Source: Chalciporus piperatus
Taxonomy: Eukaryota > Basidiomycota > Agaricomycetes > Boletales > Boletaceae
Reading direction: 5' to 3'
DNA: 64,000 nucleotides
NCBI GenBank assembly: GCA_038093975.1
Contig: JBBPTG010000069.1
Location: 1 to 64,000 of the forward strand
Each line of letters begins with the position of its first letter. Position 1 is the first letter of the stretch. The notes beneath the pieces are model-generated. The model made no database searches. It saw only the letters and a program-made list of their open reading frames with translations, and was not told where the DNA came from. This document shows positions 1 through 10,602 of this stretch, in pieces. Position numbers and translations under genes: made by a program.

Positions 1-1166
1 TCGTTGACCGGGAAGGACATAGATGCGCCATCCTTCTTGTAGAAGGGCGAGCGCGGGAGGGAGACGGGGGCGTCGTAGTCGATGTGGCGATTGGCCACGG
101 GATCGAGCGTACGGACTGTCTCGATGGTAGGTGTAACACCCAGTCGGTCCGCTAGGGAAATGGCGTTCTGGGTGTGGGGAAAGGCGGGAGGACCGTATTG
201 ATGTGCGCCAGTGGTGTGCGCGAGAGTACGAGGGTCGACGATGGGGGAAGTGAAGACGGTGGAGGCCGGGCTGAGCACCGGCGCGTTGGAGAAAGAGGAG
301 AAGGCGAAGGACACAGAAGCGTCGTTCGCATTGGCGCGACGTTCGTCGCGCTTCTTCTTCCCCTTTTCCGAACGCTTACCTTCTCTGCGTTTCTTCTTCT
401 TCTGCTCGCCGTCCGGCTTCTGCGAGGCAGATGACTCCTGTTGTTGGTTAAACTTGGGGTCGTCCCCCTTCTGCTTAACAGCGGAGATCTGGTTTGCCTG
501 CTGAGCAGGCTGCGCATTCTTCGGGACGCGACGGGAGATGTGCTGCTGGTAGGCAGCAACGACGCGTTGTTCAATCTGCACCAGGGTAGGTGCAGCGAGA
601 GCGGGAGTGGCGGTAGCGGTGGTGGTGGCGACGGTTGGGACGGATCTCTCGTTGACTGACTTGACGACGTAGTCGGTGTAAGCGGGGAGCTTGGCCAACA
701 CGAACATCCGTTGGATGTTGTCTGGGATGGTGTACGTAAGAGTGTTCAGCTTCGCGAACGAGCTGTTGAGAGCGGCGAAGGTCTTCCCAGGATGGTCTTC
801 CTTGGGGAAGTTGATGGCGAGCATCTTCTGAATCTCTGAGTACGCTGCGGCGTCCGACGTAGAGTCGTAACGCAACTTGATGGCGGCCCAGAGTTGAACG
901 GAGTCAGGGTAAGTTGCGAGAGGGAATTGGCTGGCGACGTGCGTTTCTAAGCGCATGCGTATGGAGCCGAGGACCTTGTCATCGTCGTCCTGCCACGCAT
1001 CGATCTGCGCCTGGGTTGCAGGCGGGACATCTGTGGCGGCGGGCATCGCGCGAACCATTACTTTCTGCCACAAGCCTTGAGAGCGGATATAATCCTGCAT
1101 CTCCTCGGCCCAACGCGTATAGTTGGTACCGTTAAGGCGGGCGATCTCTTTAAGAGCGGAGGACAT
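1..1166 (-). CDS. Ty1/copia Gag, partial (3' end outside window)
   Basis: This is an open frame of 388 codons from an ATG at 1166 to the window edge, with no stop. It starts MSSALKEIARLNGTNYTRW and continues through W-x2-I-x-LRYDSTSDAAAY and NFPKEDHPGKTF, the pattern of the UBN2/gag-polypeptide family of copia elements. That family packages the element RNA into cytoplasmic particles. After about residue 190 the protein becomes Gln- and Ala-rich, then strongly basic (KKKKRREGKRSEKGKKKRDERR region), a likely RNA-binding tract. No CCHC knuckle is seen in the visible part. The primer site and LTR lie directly upstream (1447-1595), so this is the 5' end of an element running leftward. The frame is intact, unlike the copia it is inserted in, which suggests a younger copy. 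Confidence 0.85.
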   Translation of the reverse strand, partial: MSSALKEIARLNGTNYTRWAEEMQDYIRSQGLWQKVMVRAMPAATDVPPATQAQIDAWQDDDDKVLGSIRMRLETHVASQFPLATYPDSVQLWAAIKLRYDSTSDAAAYSEIQKMLAINFPKEDHPGKTFAALNSSFAKLNTLTYTIPDNIQRMFVLAKLPAYTDYVVKSVNERSVPTVATTTATATPALAAPTLVQIEQRVVAAYQQHISRRVPKNAQPAQQANQISAVKQKGDDPKFNQQQESSASQKPDGEQKKKKRREGKRSEKGKKKRDERRANANDASVSFAFSSFSNAPVLSPASTVFTSPIVDPRTLAHTTGAHQYGPPAFPHTQNAISLADRLGVTPTIETVRTLDPVANRHIDYDAPVSLPRSPFYKKDGASMSFPVN

Positions 1167-1446
1167 AGTTGAGTATCTAGCAGGGATGATGCGTCAGCGT
1201 TGCCTTTAATCGAAGAGGAGAAAAAAGGGAGCGGGTTGGACCGCGTCAGCGTGAACGCTCAGAGCCCATATCCTAGGGGGACATAGTCTCCCCATGGGAT
1301 CTGACTCATTGTGGTCATGTCCCTTCTGAGCGTGACCGCATCAGAGGGATGCCCGGCGGTAGAACCGCACAGAGCGACCAAACGTTCTTGTTAGGCAAGA
1401 ACACCAGAGTAGTCAGCGGCGCTTTCGCGCACAGCTGAGCTACCCA
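1167..1446 (-). other. Untranslated leader of the minus-strand copia
   Basis: This is about 280 bp between the primer binding site and the gag ATG. It has no credible coding content. In copia elements this interval holds the packaging region and the gag leader. Confidence 0.5.
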
Positions 1447-1458
1447 GGGCTCATAACC
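1447..1458 (-). promoter_or_regulatory. Primer binding site, initiator-Met half-tRNA type
   Basis: On the minus strand this reads GGTTATGAGCCC and it directly abuts the LTR edge. It is complementary to the anticodon arm of initiator tRNA-Met (loop CAT, stem CTGGG/CCCAG) rather than to the tRNA 3' end. Priming by an internally cleaved half-tRNA-iMet is established for Drosophila copia and several fungal copia elements. The match and the position are seen here; use as a primer is inferred. Confidence 0.75.
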
Positions 1459-1595
1459 TGTTTAGAGGGTTCCAGTGAGGAACTACTTCTGGTGCTTACC
1501 TAGCAGTGAAGTTGTTGGATAACGTCGAACGTTGTTGTTACAAGTCAAGTTGTATTGGAACTCAGATCGACTGAGTCCGAATGTGATATAGAACA
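1459..1595 (-). repeat. 5' LTR of the minus-strand copia (137 bp)
   Basis: The segment has TGTT..AACA termini on both strands: plus strand starts TGTTTAGAGG and ends TAGAACA. It sits flush against the primer site at 1447-1458. The candidate 5-bp target duplication on its outer side is AGCGT (1596-1600). The sequence resumes in the gag of another copia just beyond. The partner LTR is outside the window, so the boundary is inferred from termini and PBS adjacency only. Confidence 0.65.
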
Positions 1596-1623
1596 AGCGT
1601 GGTAACTACCTTCTATACTAAGA

Positions 1624-4600
1624 ATGTACGCTACGTTCAACAATGTGTACCTTGGCCAGTATTCTATTGGTATGCTTTGGCACATGCGCGCTACTGACGA
1701 AACGGACATCACGGAGCACCTCATTAAGCTTACCCGTGTTCGTCAAACTCTTATGCAGAATAATCAATATGTTTCGGATAACGACTTCCGAAATATCCTC
1801 CTCGAATCTGTCCCACGCTCTTGGGACCCCTTCGTCTCCTCTCTCGCCGCACAAGATAGTACGAAGAAGCTTACCATCAACCAACTCAAGACTACCTTAT
1901 CCGAAGAATATCAGCGCCGTAAACGCCAGAACGAGACGACTAGCACCGCCGCCTATACGGCCAGCTCAGCGCCATCGTCGTCTACGTCTAAGCCGAAATG
2001 GCACCCTTGCGCCATCTGCGGGCTTACCAATCACAAGACTGTCAACTGTTACTGTGCGACTACTGTGATAGGATTGGGCATACAAAAGATGATTGTAATA
2101 AGAACCCGAAGAACAAAGGTAAAGGTCGTATCAGCAAACGACGGGGAGAGAAGCCGAAAAGGGGCAAACCCGAAGGATCGGGTAGAGGCAAAGGAAAAGG
2201 GAAAGAAGCTCATGCTAATATTGCAGAGCAGGAGTCGAGTAGCGATGAGGAACTCGACCAGAGCTTCATCGTGTCTGTAAATGTATCTAACGAAAGCGAA
2301 ATCTCAAAGGCTGAGAATGCCGACTTTTCTGCTTATTCGTGGATTCTCGATTCCGCTGCCACGACGCACATATGCGGGAATCTTACCGCGTTTGTAACAT
2401 ATCAAATGTTACCATCTAAAGTTGTTCATGAACTTGGCGAAAAGCCAGAAACCGCATGCGGACAGGGAACTGTGATACTACACACCTCCGTAAATGAACA
2501 ACAACATACATTGTGCCTACATAAGGTATTACATGTACCCAATGCACGACAAAATCTTGTGTCCATCGGACGCATCGTTCGTGCAGGCGGCGACGTTTTC
2601 TTCGATAAACATGAAAAGGCTATCCTACGTGATAGCAATCGAAATGAAATTGCCGTCACAACCCTACAAAACGGATTATTTCCTCTTGATGCACGAATAT
2701 TACCTCCGTCCGAAGCCAATGTGGCAATAAAGCTAAAACGATCCTGGACATGGGAGGAATGGCATCGTAAACTAGGACATATCGGTATTTCTGCACTACG
2801 TACATTACACGGAAAGAATCTTGTTGACGGATTCTCCGTACACGATAGTCCGCAGGACTTCGAATGTGAAGCCTGCATAAAAGCGAAAACCGAACGCCGA
2901 CCGGTGCCAACAATGAGCACTCCGCGCGAACTAAAACCTGGTGAACTCACCCACACAGATGTCTGGGGACCTGCTCGAGTTACCTCCTTGCAGGGATATC
3001 GATATTATGTGTCGTTTGTTGACGATGCTACCAGACACTGTGCGATTAGCTTCATGAAAAGCAAAGATGAAACATCTACAAAGGTAAAACAATATCTGGC
3101 GCATATTGAACACCAATATTCGGTGACCCCTAAGGCCATTCGTGCTGACAACGGTCGTGAATACGTGAACAAAGATTTACGTACCTGGTGCCTGGATCGA
3201 GGACTAGAGATCCAGACAACTGCGCCGTACACGCCCGAACAAAATGGTGTGGCGGAACGCTGGAATAAAACGGTGTGGCAGAACGCTGGAATAAAACGGT
3301 TATTGACCTATCACGTGTGATGCTTTTCGCTCGTAACGTACCAAATGAATTATGGCCTGAGGCAATGACCCATGCCACCTTCCTACGAAATCGTGCTTTC
3401 ACGTGAGCCAAACCAGACTTGACGCCGCACGAACGATGGACAGGCATACATCCTGACATCTCCTCTATTCAAGAGTTTGGATATCCTGTTTGGATACTAG
3501 ACCAAACGTTAAACCCGTCCAAACTAGATGTAAAGCCTGAGGCACATCAATTTACCTTTGTCGGATATGATGACGGCCCGAAAGCGGTCCGGTACTATGA
3601 TGCTGCCAAACAAACAATAAAGGTTAGCCGTGAATATAGATGGCCATTTGCTGTACCATCACCTTCAATCGAACAACGATCTGAGGGGGAGAACAGCATT
3701 AAGACCAGACCAAATCCGCTCGAACGGATGGTCCCGTCAAATAGCCTAAAGCGACAACTTGATTCGGATAACACAGATGCTGAAATGAGCGTCAGTAAAC
3801 GTCCGAAAACAAATATGCCTGACTCGAATCAGCAAACAAATGACTTGATAAAAGATCAAGACAAAGAATCTACTAGTCAAATGGACGAGATAACGGACTT
3901 ACCGCCTGAATCGTCCAACGTACCTGTCAGTACACGAGTCAATAATGACAAGACTGACAAAGAAGAGAAACGTCATACTGTTACCGTGGAAGACGTACAG
4001 GACGAAGATGATGTACCTGAATTGTCCCACATTGACGATGACGAATCAAATGAACCTGACCCCGAACGTGAAAAATCCACGTCGACAGCCGATGCCGCTG
4101 CCGCTGCATACATTGCGTTTAGCGAAACCAATATCAGCGACAGAGATCCAAAATCACTCGAAGAGGCTAAAAACTCACCAGAGTGGCCCGAATGGGAAAA
4201 TGCCATTCAGACCGAGCTCGAGACACTGCGACGAATGGGAACATGGGAATTAGTAGATCCTCCTGAGGATCGAAAGCCCATCACGAACAAGTGGGTTTTC
4301 GTTAAAAAATTTGATAAAGATGGAAACCTACAAAAATATAAGGCTCGTCTGGTGGCCAGAGGATTTACTCAGATCCCTGGCATGGATTATAACGAGACAT
4401 TCTCACCAGTGGTTCGCCTAGAGACGATTCGTGCAATTCTTGCACTAGCTGTAGCCGAAAATGGGAGATCCAACAGATGGATGTAAAAGGGGCGTACCTG
4501 AATGGTAAGCTCAAAGAAGAAATCTATATGGATCAACCCCATGGCTACGATGACGGTACGTCTCGGCTATGCCGCCTAATCAAGACCCTGTATGGACTAA

Positions 4601-5268
4601 AACAGTCTGGCCGGGAATGGAATGAAGAGCTTAATGACAAGCTTGGTGGGATAAATTTTAATCGTCTCCTCACAGACGCCTGCGTCTATATACGCGCAAT
4701 GGAAATTCCATCGAAATCATAACAGTATGGGTTGATGACCTCCTCCTGTTCTCGAATAGTAAACAAGGAATGGTCAAATTGAAAAACGAGCTAAATGGGC
4801 TATTCGATATAACCGACTTAGGTGAGCCAAATAAGCTCGTGGGCTTAGAATTCACGCGCGATCGAGAACGGGGTACATTGACCATACGGCAAACTCAATA
4901 TATTGAGAGCCTATTGGACAAGTATCAAATGCGAGACTGTAACTCAGTAACTACCCCACTCGATCCGAACACGAAACTTCAGCCTTGTCAATCAAACATT
5001 GAGCATCAACCCACATATGGGAATTATGCATCGCTCACAGGATCTTTAATGTACGCCGCAATCGGAACTCGTCCCGATATTGCGTACGCCGTAAACAAGC
5101 TCTGTTCCTTCAATCATAATCCTGATATGGCACATTGGACAGCAGCTAAACGTGTCCTACGCTATCTTAAGGGAACGAGGGACATGGGTATCACTTACAC
5201 AAGAGGCGATACGAAAGGGGAGTTCTATGGATATGCAGATGCAAGTTTCGCGAGTCATCACGACTTGA
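1624..5268 (+). pseudogene. Copia gag-pol, 5' part, with several frame breaks
   Basis: The gag (UBN2-like) frame runs from 1624. Two CX2CX4HX4C knuckles follow (CAICGLTNHKTVNC, then CDYCDRIGHTKDDC) in different frames, so a shift lies near 2045-2055. The protease core ILDSAATTH is near 2345. GAG-pre-integrase reads WHRKLGHIG. Integrase shows D (HTDVWG), D (RADNG) and E (NGVAE) up to 3245. A 26-bp tandem duplication at 3247-3298 breaks the frame, and a TGA stop follows near 3403. RT starts near 4280 (KARLVARGFTQ) and the catalytic VDD is in VWVDDLLLFS near 4730. Further shifts lie near 4470 and 4700. The frame stops making sense at 5269, where element A begins. Confidence 0.92.
3247..3298 (+). 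repeat. 26-bp tandem duplication in integrase
   Basis: Two copies of a 26-bp unit beginning GTGTGGC and ending AAAACG (3247-3272 and 3273-3298) differ at one base. Removing one copy would place NGVAERWNKTV in frame with the following VIDLSRVMLF, so the duplication itself causes the frame break. Confidence 0.85.
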
Positions 5269-5280
5269 CACATCTGGAAA

Positions 5281-5488
5281 GCCCTCTGTGCTATATAGCA
5301 CCCTACCTACTATATAGTGTAATGTAGCGTACAGCTTGCTATGTAGTACTATATAGCCACGCTGATGCTACATCACGCTATGCGGTCTACACCTCCTATA
5401 GTATGTCCACCCCGTCCAACCTTATTGATCCTTCATTCTCAGCTTGACAGGCAGGCCTCGGCTAGTCCCTGTAGTATCTCGCCGTGTC
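5281..5488. repeat. Left subterminal region of element A with CTATATAG repeats
   Basis: CTATATAG occurs at 5291-5298, 5310-5317 and 5349-5356. The same 8-mer occurs three times near the other end. Subterminal short repeats of this sort are where DDE transposases bind in CACTA-like elements. That role is inferred here. Confidence 0.6.
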
Positions 5489-6504
5489 ATGCATCAGTCG
5501 GCCATTCTCGACGTGGCACGCAATTTTCTTGAACCCACTCGGACTTGGACAACTCAGTGTACTACCACCACTCGTACTCGCTCGCTTCAAGAATCATCAC
5601 TAATGACTCGGACTTGTACCCGCGAACCTCAAGCAGACACACACTCGGACTCGGAGCGGTCCACTCTCGCAGATCATTCGGAGGTGTCTGAGTCCGAGTC
5701 CACTCTCGCAGACTCTGATTCCGACTCTGATTGCAAGTCGGACAAGTCCAACGAATGGTTGGATGACTTTTGCGAGTGGATGTCATCTCTTGATGACATC
5801 TCTGAGCTACCAGTGCCCTCCGCCGTAAGTACTCCGATTGTCTTTTCACTATCTAATCTTCATTCTCACCCTTCCGGGCCCGTTCTAGGTGCGCATGGGC
5901 CACGATATGCTCTCGCGATGCATACCTTTCCTCGGAGATCCCTCTCTCGATCTCAGCCCCCACATGTTGCTCTGCCACATCGTGCGTGTCCAAGATCCTG
6001 TAAGCGGCTTTGCTAATCTCGTCCAAGCTATTTATTTAGATATTTGTTCTTTCCGACGCCAGGACACACAGCGCCATATCCTTCTCGCCCAAGTTTTTCC
6101 CAGCGAGCGCCGTACCGATCTAGCCGTCCGTTTTATGTCCAGCCCTCCCGTCGTCATTGATACATGGCGCGCCTCTGACCGCACACCCTGCCCACGCTGG
6201 ATCGCCCAAACTCGCCGAGATATCATCCGAGAGACCTGCCCTGCCGCCGACATCATTCCGCGGTTCACGGCCTTGGCTTTCGAAGAGCCTCTCAATCTCG
6301 CCAAAGTGAGTCTCACTCGATGACTTCCCTGCATTTATTCACCATTTTCACGCCTTTCAGACAGAAGCCATCATCCAGTGGTGTTCAGGTGTGGATGTAT
6401 GTCCCCTTTCTCGTCCCTCCACTCGCCGTCCTCTCAACTCACAAATTCAGCTCGAGCTCCACCTCCAAGGCCTTCACCTAGCCCGTTCTCGGATGGACCA
6501 TTAA
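5489..6504 (+). CDS. Unknown small gene carried by element A
   Basis: Five exons join in phase 0: 5489-5824, 5889-5999, 6063-6305, 6361-6396, 6451-6504 (259 aa). Every intron has GT..AG and is 54-64 nt. The first exon encodes a Ser/Asp-rich acidic tract with repeated SDSD and STLAD motifs, then NEWLDDFCEWMSSLDDISE. The rest is a compact region with MLLCHIVRVQDP, VIDTWRASDRTPCPRW and a Leu-rich end (LELHLQGLHLARSRMDH). I do not recognise the family. It converges on the transposase gene (stop at 6555) just inside the left terminal repeat. No counterpart is seen in B or C. The clean phase-0 structure argues for a real gene. Confidence 0.55.
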
Positions 6505-6554
6505 ACCACATACGTAAATTATGTTACCCGAGTCGCTCGTGAGGCTACTTTGCA

Positions 6555-9500
6555 TTACAAACAGTTGCCTCGATTCATTCTAAGTAGACAGAACATATGT
6601 ACATCTATGTAGGGGTTTACAAAATAACGACTACAAAGTGTTCCGACATTATCTGTGCACCAGCTCGAATCCACCTCCTGGCCAAAGTCAGGAATCAAGT
6701 GGCAACTTCTCACTATATTCTCGACTGGAATGACCTCTCCGTGGCATTGGTGCATGCGCGTCGAGCGCGAGACGATGTACATGCTGCTTCGAGGATCTTT
6801 CGCGCGGAAAGGAGTAAACCACTCGATATAAGCGAGCGCGCCCTTGACTCGCTCGTGCGATGGAAAATAGTCTGGAATTGCAAATATTGCACATATCTGT
6901 GCCACCCGTAGTCCTAAGACGAGCTCAGCTTCAACATGAATCATCTTGCTTGTCCAGTGCACGCTCACCTTCAAGTGGTGTCCCTTCCATGCTCGGGTTG
7001 CGGTCACCACAGCGCACCAGCGCAAAGTCGAGGCGCGCGCTTTCAGGTGGGGATCTTCCACGGCGAGGACGTGGCGGGGATGCTCGCACAATGTTCGTTA
7101 ATTTTGTGTTGCTGTTACGTGTGTGCCGGGTAGGCCCAAACGTAGACCCGGTTGGAACAAGGAGAGAGCTTGCTGGGATGTCCAGACAAGACTCAAGCGC
7201 TCACTCAGGAGTAGAGCGACGACTCAGGGATTCTAGGCAAGATCTAGCAACAAGGAATGGATTGCATAGAGAGCTTGGACACTAGGAAAGAGAGAGAGAG
7301 ATAGCTAGGTAGGACACTAGGCTAGGTAGCTGGGTGACCGGGTAGACCAAGGTTAGAGTGTCATAGCGCGAGAACCTGGGACTTAAGTACGATCCCAAAG
7401 GTAATGACTAAGCAACCAGAAGGGAAAGGGAAGACTAAGGGTAAATGACGAACGTCCGATGATCGGACGGAGGCATAAGACAGAATGACAAAGGAATGAC
7501 AAAGAGAAAGGAGATGCCGACTGGATATGAGATAGGTCCGGAGAACACGAGGCGAACAAGTCAGAGAAAGGCCCACGAGGTGGGGCACAAGGCAGGACAC
7601 GAGGTAGGTGAGTCACTGGAGGGTCCACGAGGTGGGACACGAGGCGGGTGAGTCACTGGAGGGTCCACGAGGTGGGACACGAGGCAGACAAGTCGAGGGC
7701 TAGAGCTAAGATCGGAGATCCGAGTGCGGATAAGGGATCAATGAAGTAGATCAAGCGTCTAGGTGATAGGAAGGACTCGGGGAAGTCAAGGAAGGACTCG
7801 GGGAGAGACGGAGACAAGGAAAAAGGATAGGGGCAGGTAGTGATCGTAACAGTTGCTAACCTCGAGGATTTTGGGTAATCGGAAGACCAGGCGGGAGTAC
7901 AGGTTGAAAGTGTCGAATGATCGAGGTGTGAAAGCAATATTCAGGGAAGCGAGGTAGGCCTGCACAGATTCCAAGAACCGGGTAGAATGTTGGCCTGCGA
8001 TAATCTTGCTTGCAGGAATGTGGCGCAAGTGTGGCGGATGGTAGGTGGGAACTTCGCATAAGCTTGAGTGAGTAGTAGACGCCGCACTACCCCCGCTACG
8101 CGTGACTACACTGACCACCAACGTCCCGTCCTCTGTGCCGCCAGCCTCTTCCTCAACTCTTTCCTCACCCACGCCTGTACCCAACATTTCCTCTGGCCTC
8201 GTCTCATCGACCTCAAGTTGAGGATCCTCCACACTGCCCTTGTCGCTCCCGCCCTCACGTTCCTTCCGACACCATTCCAAGTACATCGTGTAGCGATCAA
8301 CCGCCTCCTGCCGCCGCAGCCAAACGGTCATTTGGACCACATAGTCCTTCTTGTTACTGGCCCGGTATGCATCTTTAGCGTAGTCGATATGCAAGCGTTC
8401 CGGTGATTCAGTATTGAATCCATCTGCAGACCCGAAGCGCTGTATAAGGTCCACGTAGTGCTCCATCACGTGGATCTTGGGTATATTAAAATGGGGTAGC
8501 TGTCTGCCGCCAAGCTCGATGAAGACGGCCTTGTGGTCATGGAAGCGGTCGAGAGCGTCCCTCAACGCTTCAAGGGACTGTGTCGTATGGGAATGGAGTG
8601 ACGAGTAGTAGATGAAATCAACGAGCGCTCGGACAGCGGCCACCAGACGATGATCCTGTCCGCTAGCCACCAGGCCGACGAAGACCTTTTCCATTTCTTT
8701 ATGTTCCTTGCCTGTCCACTGCGAGACACCAGAAATTCCGTTCTTAAAATGCCGAAGACCTTGATGTGAGGTCATACTCTTGAATCGTGCGTCGATCTCG
8801 TCCTCGCCAATGATGCTCATGCACCATTTTACCAGATGATCCTTGAATGCTCCTTTGTGCAACTGATGTAACAGATCCGGGGTAAATGCCTTGAAAATAT
8901 CGCAATGCGGTAATGTTGCCCAGAATGGTGGGTATACCGGTCGTAGGCCCAGCACTCGGAACGCCTCCTTGGCTCCTGCGTGACCGTTGGCGTTGTCATG
9001 CTGGGCCAGTATATTGATCGTTTCAGCGACATCCCGAGGGTCTGCAGGGGTGTGCTCGCCACGAGCTGTTGGTTCGACCTTGCACAGGGGACAACAGTTC
9101 TCCATACAGCAAGCCACCAGGCACTGCTCGGGGTAATCGGCCACGTATGCAGCGAGAATGGGATACACTCGGCGTACCATGGAGTCGGCGCAAGTCATCA
9201 GTGTCCCTTCGATGCCGGCGGTCGCAAATGAGGTAAGGATTTTCGTCATACAATAGTGAAACAGTCGGTATTTGACGAACGACTTGATCTTCTCCGTAAA
9301 CCCATCTAGATGAGGGATAGGCAGATATCCCAGCAAGATGGTGCCATGTGCGGAGGCAGAGCGACGAAGCTCCTTCAAGAGATTGCCAATGGTAAGATAG
9401 ACTGGCCAAGCTGCCTTGTCGCCCCGAAAGCGAGATAGCTGCGTTTTGTCTGATGATAGAATTACAGGGGCAATTGTCGCACCAACTCCGAGGCGAGACT

Positions 9501-10462
9501 GTAGGTCGAGAATGTCAGACTGGCAAGAGTATAAACAAAGGTAGGCATGCCTGTACGTCCCACCACCAATCTCCTGTCCAGGTTTCATTGACCACTCGAT
9601 TAGTCCCTCCCTCGCTCGTGTATTGACGCTCTGGGGCATAACGCATAGAGTCACGGAACATCGGATTGCCAATGAGTTCGTGAATACAGGCCACCGGGTC
9701 CCGAAACCACAGCTCTACTTCTTCAAGTTCAGCGGCCCCATGCTCATCAACGACATCTCCGGTGAGAGTCACACTCTCACATTGCCATTCTGCCCCCGAC
9801 GGCAGTTTATCAATAGCATCCAGGAAGCCTGCCTTGTTGCGGAACGAGGGACAAGCCTGCTGTTGAATCTGAAGTGAACTCAAAGGTCAGCTGGCATTTC
9901 GTGAACGCTCTGCTCGCAATCCTGTACTCACGATATTTAATTTGAGGAACTGCTCAGCCTGGTTATGACCAACATTCTTGATGAGCCACTTGGCCAAGTG
10001 CCATTCATCATCATTCGCGAAAGGGCCCCATATCTCCCCGCCCTGGAGAACCTGTTCATCAAGGATAGCATCAAACGAGGTCTTGCCTGAGCCATGTGGT
10101 GTCCCCGCCTGCCGTTCGGCTGGGAATCCCTCGCGCCAAACTTCTCCCATCCAATCTTTATCTATGGCATCCACGACGCGAGCACGGTGGTCTTGTGCAG
10201 GTAGGTGTGTCTCCTCCGCACCATTCTCCACACCATAGTCATCGTGGTGTGGGGGGGAGTCTAGATTGTCCTCGCCCCCCTCGATGTCGGGTGCAGGGTC
10301 TTCTTGGTGAGTTTGCTCATATGTTGATGAAAGAGGTCGGGCTGCCAACAGATTGCTCCAGAACGTGTCGCGGCCTTTGCGGCATGTGGGGGCTTGACCC
10401 TGATGACGACGAACAGCAAGATGGTCTGCGTAAAATGCACCGCAATATTGGCAGCGGGGCAT
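6555..10462 (-). CDS. Plavaka-type transposase of element A
   Basis: It starts at ATG 10462 with a zinc-finger-like CQYCGAFYADHLAVRRHQ. Exon 1 runs 9932-10462 and contains EWHLAKWLIKNVGHNQAEQFL, typical of Plavaka transposases. Intron 9869-9931 leads to exon 2, with a further intron near 9500-9555 whose exact borders I could not fix. The large exon (about 7866-9500) has PVILSSDKTQLS (probable first catalytic Asp), a cysteine cluster CCMENCCPLC, and TPDLLHQLHKG with the D-x-x-H motif shared by DDE transposases of the CACTA/KDZ group. The C-terminal part lies at 6555-7090 (ALAYIEWFTPF to PYIDVHMF) and matches the C terminus of C's transposase. The two parts are separated by about 780 bp with tandem repeats (7090-7865), either a long intron (GTTAGC donor at 7865) or an insertion. 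It is divergent from the partner gene, 140 bp between start codons. Confidence 0.8.
7090..7865. repeat. Repeat-rich break in the transposase A gene
   Basis: The segment has a low-complexity plus strand rich in AGG, GGAC and GAGGT. A perfect-to-near-perfect 40-bp tandem unit occurs twice at 7607-7646 and 7647-7686, starting GGTGAGTCAC, with a decayed partial copy before it (7571-7606). No coding frame matches a Plavaka protein. It separates two recognisable parts of the transposase. Confidence 0.6.
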
Positions 10463-10602
10463 GGATGCGGCGTACACCGTAGTAGTGAAATGATATGGTA
10501 AGTCAGCCAGTATCATTCCGATTGCAGTCCTGCTGACCAAGATCTGTATAGTTCATCCACATTAAAATTTTGATAGCACGCTGACTGGTTGCTTGGACCA
10601 CC
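10463..10602. promoter_or_regulatory. Bidirectional promoter interval of element A
   Basis: This is 140 bp between the divergent start codons of the transposase and the partner gene. The interval in element C (24556-24697) is almost the same size, 142 bp. No TATA box stands out. Shared control of the two genes is inferred from the spacing. Confidence 0.4.

Noticed and set aside
152..659. Several frames on both strands at the left edge
   Set aside because: They are alternate frames of the partial copia gag that runs 1166 to 1 on the minus strand.
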